From Zhihengliuella flava (GTDB lineage Bacteria; Actinomycetota; Actinomycetes; Actinomycetales; Micrococcaceae), in contig NZ_JADOTZ010000001.1 of NCBI RefSeq assembly GCF_015751895.1, positions 2,108,001 through 2,172,000 on the forward strand: a DNA stretch of 64,000 nucleotides, in the 5' to 3' direction. How positions within the stretch are numbered: position 1 is the stretch's first letter; every line of letters starts with the position of its first letter. Under the pieces are notes generated by a model. The model made no database searches, was not told where the DNA came from, and saw nothing but the letters and a program-made list of their open reading frames with translations. A program made the position numbers and the translations under genes. Below are positions 57,954-64,000 of the stretch, piece after piece.

Positions 57954-57982
57954 TTGCGCGGGCCCTCAGATGTGCGTATAGT
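57954..57982 (+). promoter_or_regulatory. rrnP1: rRNA operon promoter P1 (candidate)
   Basis: TTGCGC, 17 nt, TATAGT. The weaker -35 suits a regulated upstream promoter. It lies about 350 nt before the 16S gene. Confidence 0.55.
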
Positions 57983-58070
57983 TTTATCCCGCGCCGCACA
58001 GCGGAGGGCAACGGAAACGGGGCCCGAGCGAACGGCGAAATAACTTTCTTCGAACTTCCAGCGAGTCGAG

Positions 58071-58099
58071 TTGACAAGATGGAAAACGCGAGGTAAGAT
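58071..58099 (+). promoter_or_regulatory. rrnP2: rRNA operon promoter P2
   Basis: TTGACA, 17 nt, TAAGAT, a consensus sigma-A promoter. The leader that follows contains TTTGAGAACTCAATAGTGTG, the conserved actinobacterial pre-16S element, and a small hairpin at 58202-58216 (CCAAAT/ATTTGG). The remaining 57866-58332 sequence has no gene. Confidence 0.8.
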
Positions 58100-58332
58100 A
58101 TACAAGTTGCCGCGAATTGAGCGGATCGGATGTTTTTCTGGTTTGTGAAGCGTGTGTGTCTGTTGTTTGAGAACTCAATAGTGTGCCAAGTTTGTTGATA
58201 CCAAATTTTATTTGGTGAATGGTTGCCTGGTGTCCACCCCCGTGGATGCTTGGGTGACAATTTGCCAGGATTTTTTGAACTGCAGCATGATCGGCTTGTT
58301 TTCCCAAGTGGTTGTGTTGTTTTTCGTATGTT

Positions 58333-63489
<5,157 letters not shown>

Positions 63490-63539
63490 CCACAAACACC
63501 ACCACAACCCCCAGGGTTGATCAACGGTGGCAAGAACAC

Positions 63540-63574
63540 GCTCGCGTCCACTATGCGGTACCGAAACAACAACC
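63540..63574 (+). repeat. 3' strand of the pre-23S processing stem
   Basis: Lies in the 23S-5S spacer (about 230 nt, A/C-rich, otherwise featureless) and pairs with 60213-60247. Confidence 0.85.
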
Positions 63575-63721
63575 GTTTCACCAAAAACCACATACACGTA
63601 CAACACCAGCCAAGGAAACCCCTTAACAACTGGTAAGCTTGTACACAGTCCACGAACCAAACGTGGCCCACAAATTTCCCCAACAACCACCAAAAAAGCC
63701 GGTGGTGACAGCGGGTACAAG

Positions 63722-63841
63722 GGTTACGGCGGTCATAGCGTGGGGGAAACGCCCGGTCCCATACCGAACCCGGAAGCTAAGACCCACAGCGCCGATGGTA
63801 CTGCACTCGGGAGGGTGTGGGAGAGTAGGTCGCCGCCGGAC
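63722..63841 (+). rRNA. rrf: 5S ribosomal RNA
   Basis: About 120 nt, with GGCGGTCATAGCG near the 5' end, CCCGGTCCCATACCGAACCC in loop B/C, and GAGAGTAGGTCGCCGCC at the 3' end. Confidence 0.96.
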
Positions 63842-63854
63842 AAATACTACAAGG

Positions 63855-63887
63855 CAGGCCCCGCAACAACGACCGTTGCGGGGCCTG
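63855..63887 (+). terminator. Terminator of the rRNA operon
   Basis: Perfect 13-bp stem CAGGCCCCGCAAC/GTTGCGGGGCCTG with a 7-nt loop. The T tail is weak. Confidence 0.75.
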
Positions 63888-63940
63888 ATCCATTTAACAC
63901 ACCAACACCATCACCCCACACCCCCGCCGCGCCTGTCGCG

Positions 63941-63946
63941 TACAGT
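63941..63946 (+). promoter_or_regulatory. Candidate leaderless -10 element for the last gene
   Basis: TACAGT, 7 nt before the ATG at 63954. Confidence 0.45.
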
Positions 63947-63953
63947 GGTTTGA

Positions 63954-64000
63954 ATGAGTTCACTGTTCTCTCATGCCGAGCCGGCCCCCAACGTCGGCAG
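63954..64000 (+). CDS. Start of a gene of unknown product (cut by the right edge)
   Basis: Only 15 full codons are visible: MSSLFSHAEPAPNVG. They begin at an ATG placed 7 nt after TACAGT, with no Shine-Dalgarno. The position after the rRNA terminator and the codon usage are consistent with a genuine gene, but the product cannot be inferred. Confidence 0.5.
   Translation, partial: MSSLFSHAEPAPNVG

Overview
The window is chromosomal DNA of a high-GC actinobacterium, most likely of the family Micrococcaceae. The evidence is the Arthrobacter/Micrococcus-like 16S rRNA, a 23S rRNA of about 3.1 kb, a 16S-23S spacer without tRNA genes, the carD-ispD-ispF-cysS-rlmB block, GTP-type PEP carboxykinase, SenX3/RegX3, GlgE and frequent GTG starts. 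The genus cannot be fixed from sequence reading alone. Almost everything is core chromosome. The only mobile trace is a decayed, internally deleted IS1249-like element near 36.3-37.2 kb. I see no prophage, CRISPR array or recognisable defence island.

Layout. 0-7.7 kb: start of an Lhr-type helicase gene with a tiny lipoprotein gene in front of it, rlmH, a BCCT osmolyte transporter, and a divergent sugar ABC importer (binding protein plus two permeases, no ATPase). 7.8-15.3 kb: a secreted HNH-type nuclease with SLH and Excalibur domains, tRNA-Ser(CGA), tadA, upp, a two-component system, an orphan winged-helix regulator, a histidine phosphatase and tRNA-Arg(ACG). 15.4-26.1 kb: pckG behind several palindromes, including a CRP/GlxR-type site; a PadR regulator coupled to a hydrolase fold that lacks its serine; hmp with nsrR; manB; RecQ fused to a phosphoribosyltransferase-like domain; a membrane-anchored protein with three internal repeats; tRNA-Ser(GCU). 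26.1-36.3 kb: prolyl oligopeptidase, an FAD/NAD(P)-binding protein, an ExeM-type extracellular nuclease with two CBM5/12 modules, tRNA-Ser(UGA), a quinone oxidoreductase, a small hypothetical and an aldo/keto reductase. 36.3-42.3 kb: the IS remnant, tRNA-Thr(CGU), a secreted peptidase, holB, tmk, a trans-sulfuration enzyme and a DUF2516 membrane protein. 42.4-51.3 kb: gpmA, phoU, senX3-regX3, lpqE, carD, ispD-ispF, cysS, rlmB, with gene content and neighbourhood as in mycobacteria. 51.3-57.9 kb: glgX-glgE-glgB, for alpha-glucan debranching, maltosyl transfer and branching. 57.9-63.9 kb: a complete rRNA operon (two promoters, 16S, 23S, 5S, terminator). The last bases start one more gene.

Functionally the segment joins carbon storage and gluconeogenesis (pckG, gpmA, manB, glgX/E/B, sugar uptake), phosphate sensing, NO detoxification, isoprenoid precursor synthesis and translation. 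It also encodes two unrelated secreted nucleases with different surface-binding modules, which suggests extracellular DNA is used or cleared.

The most general signal is transcriptional. About sixteen start codons sit 6-7 nt after a TANNNT hexamer and mostly lack a Shine-Dalgarno sequence, so leaderless mRNAs look common. No wholly new multi-gene system stands out. The best leads are single genes: the 37-residue lipoprotein, the RecQ-PRT fusion, the triple-repeat anchored protein, the SLH nuclease and the serine-less hydrolase.
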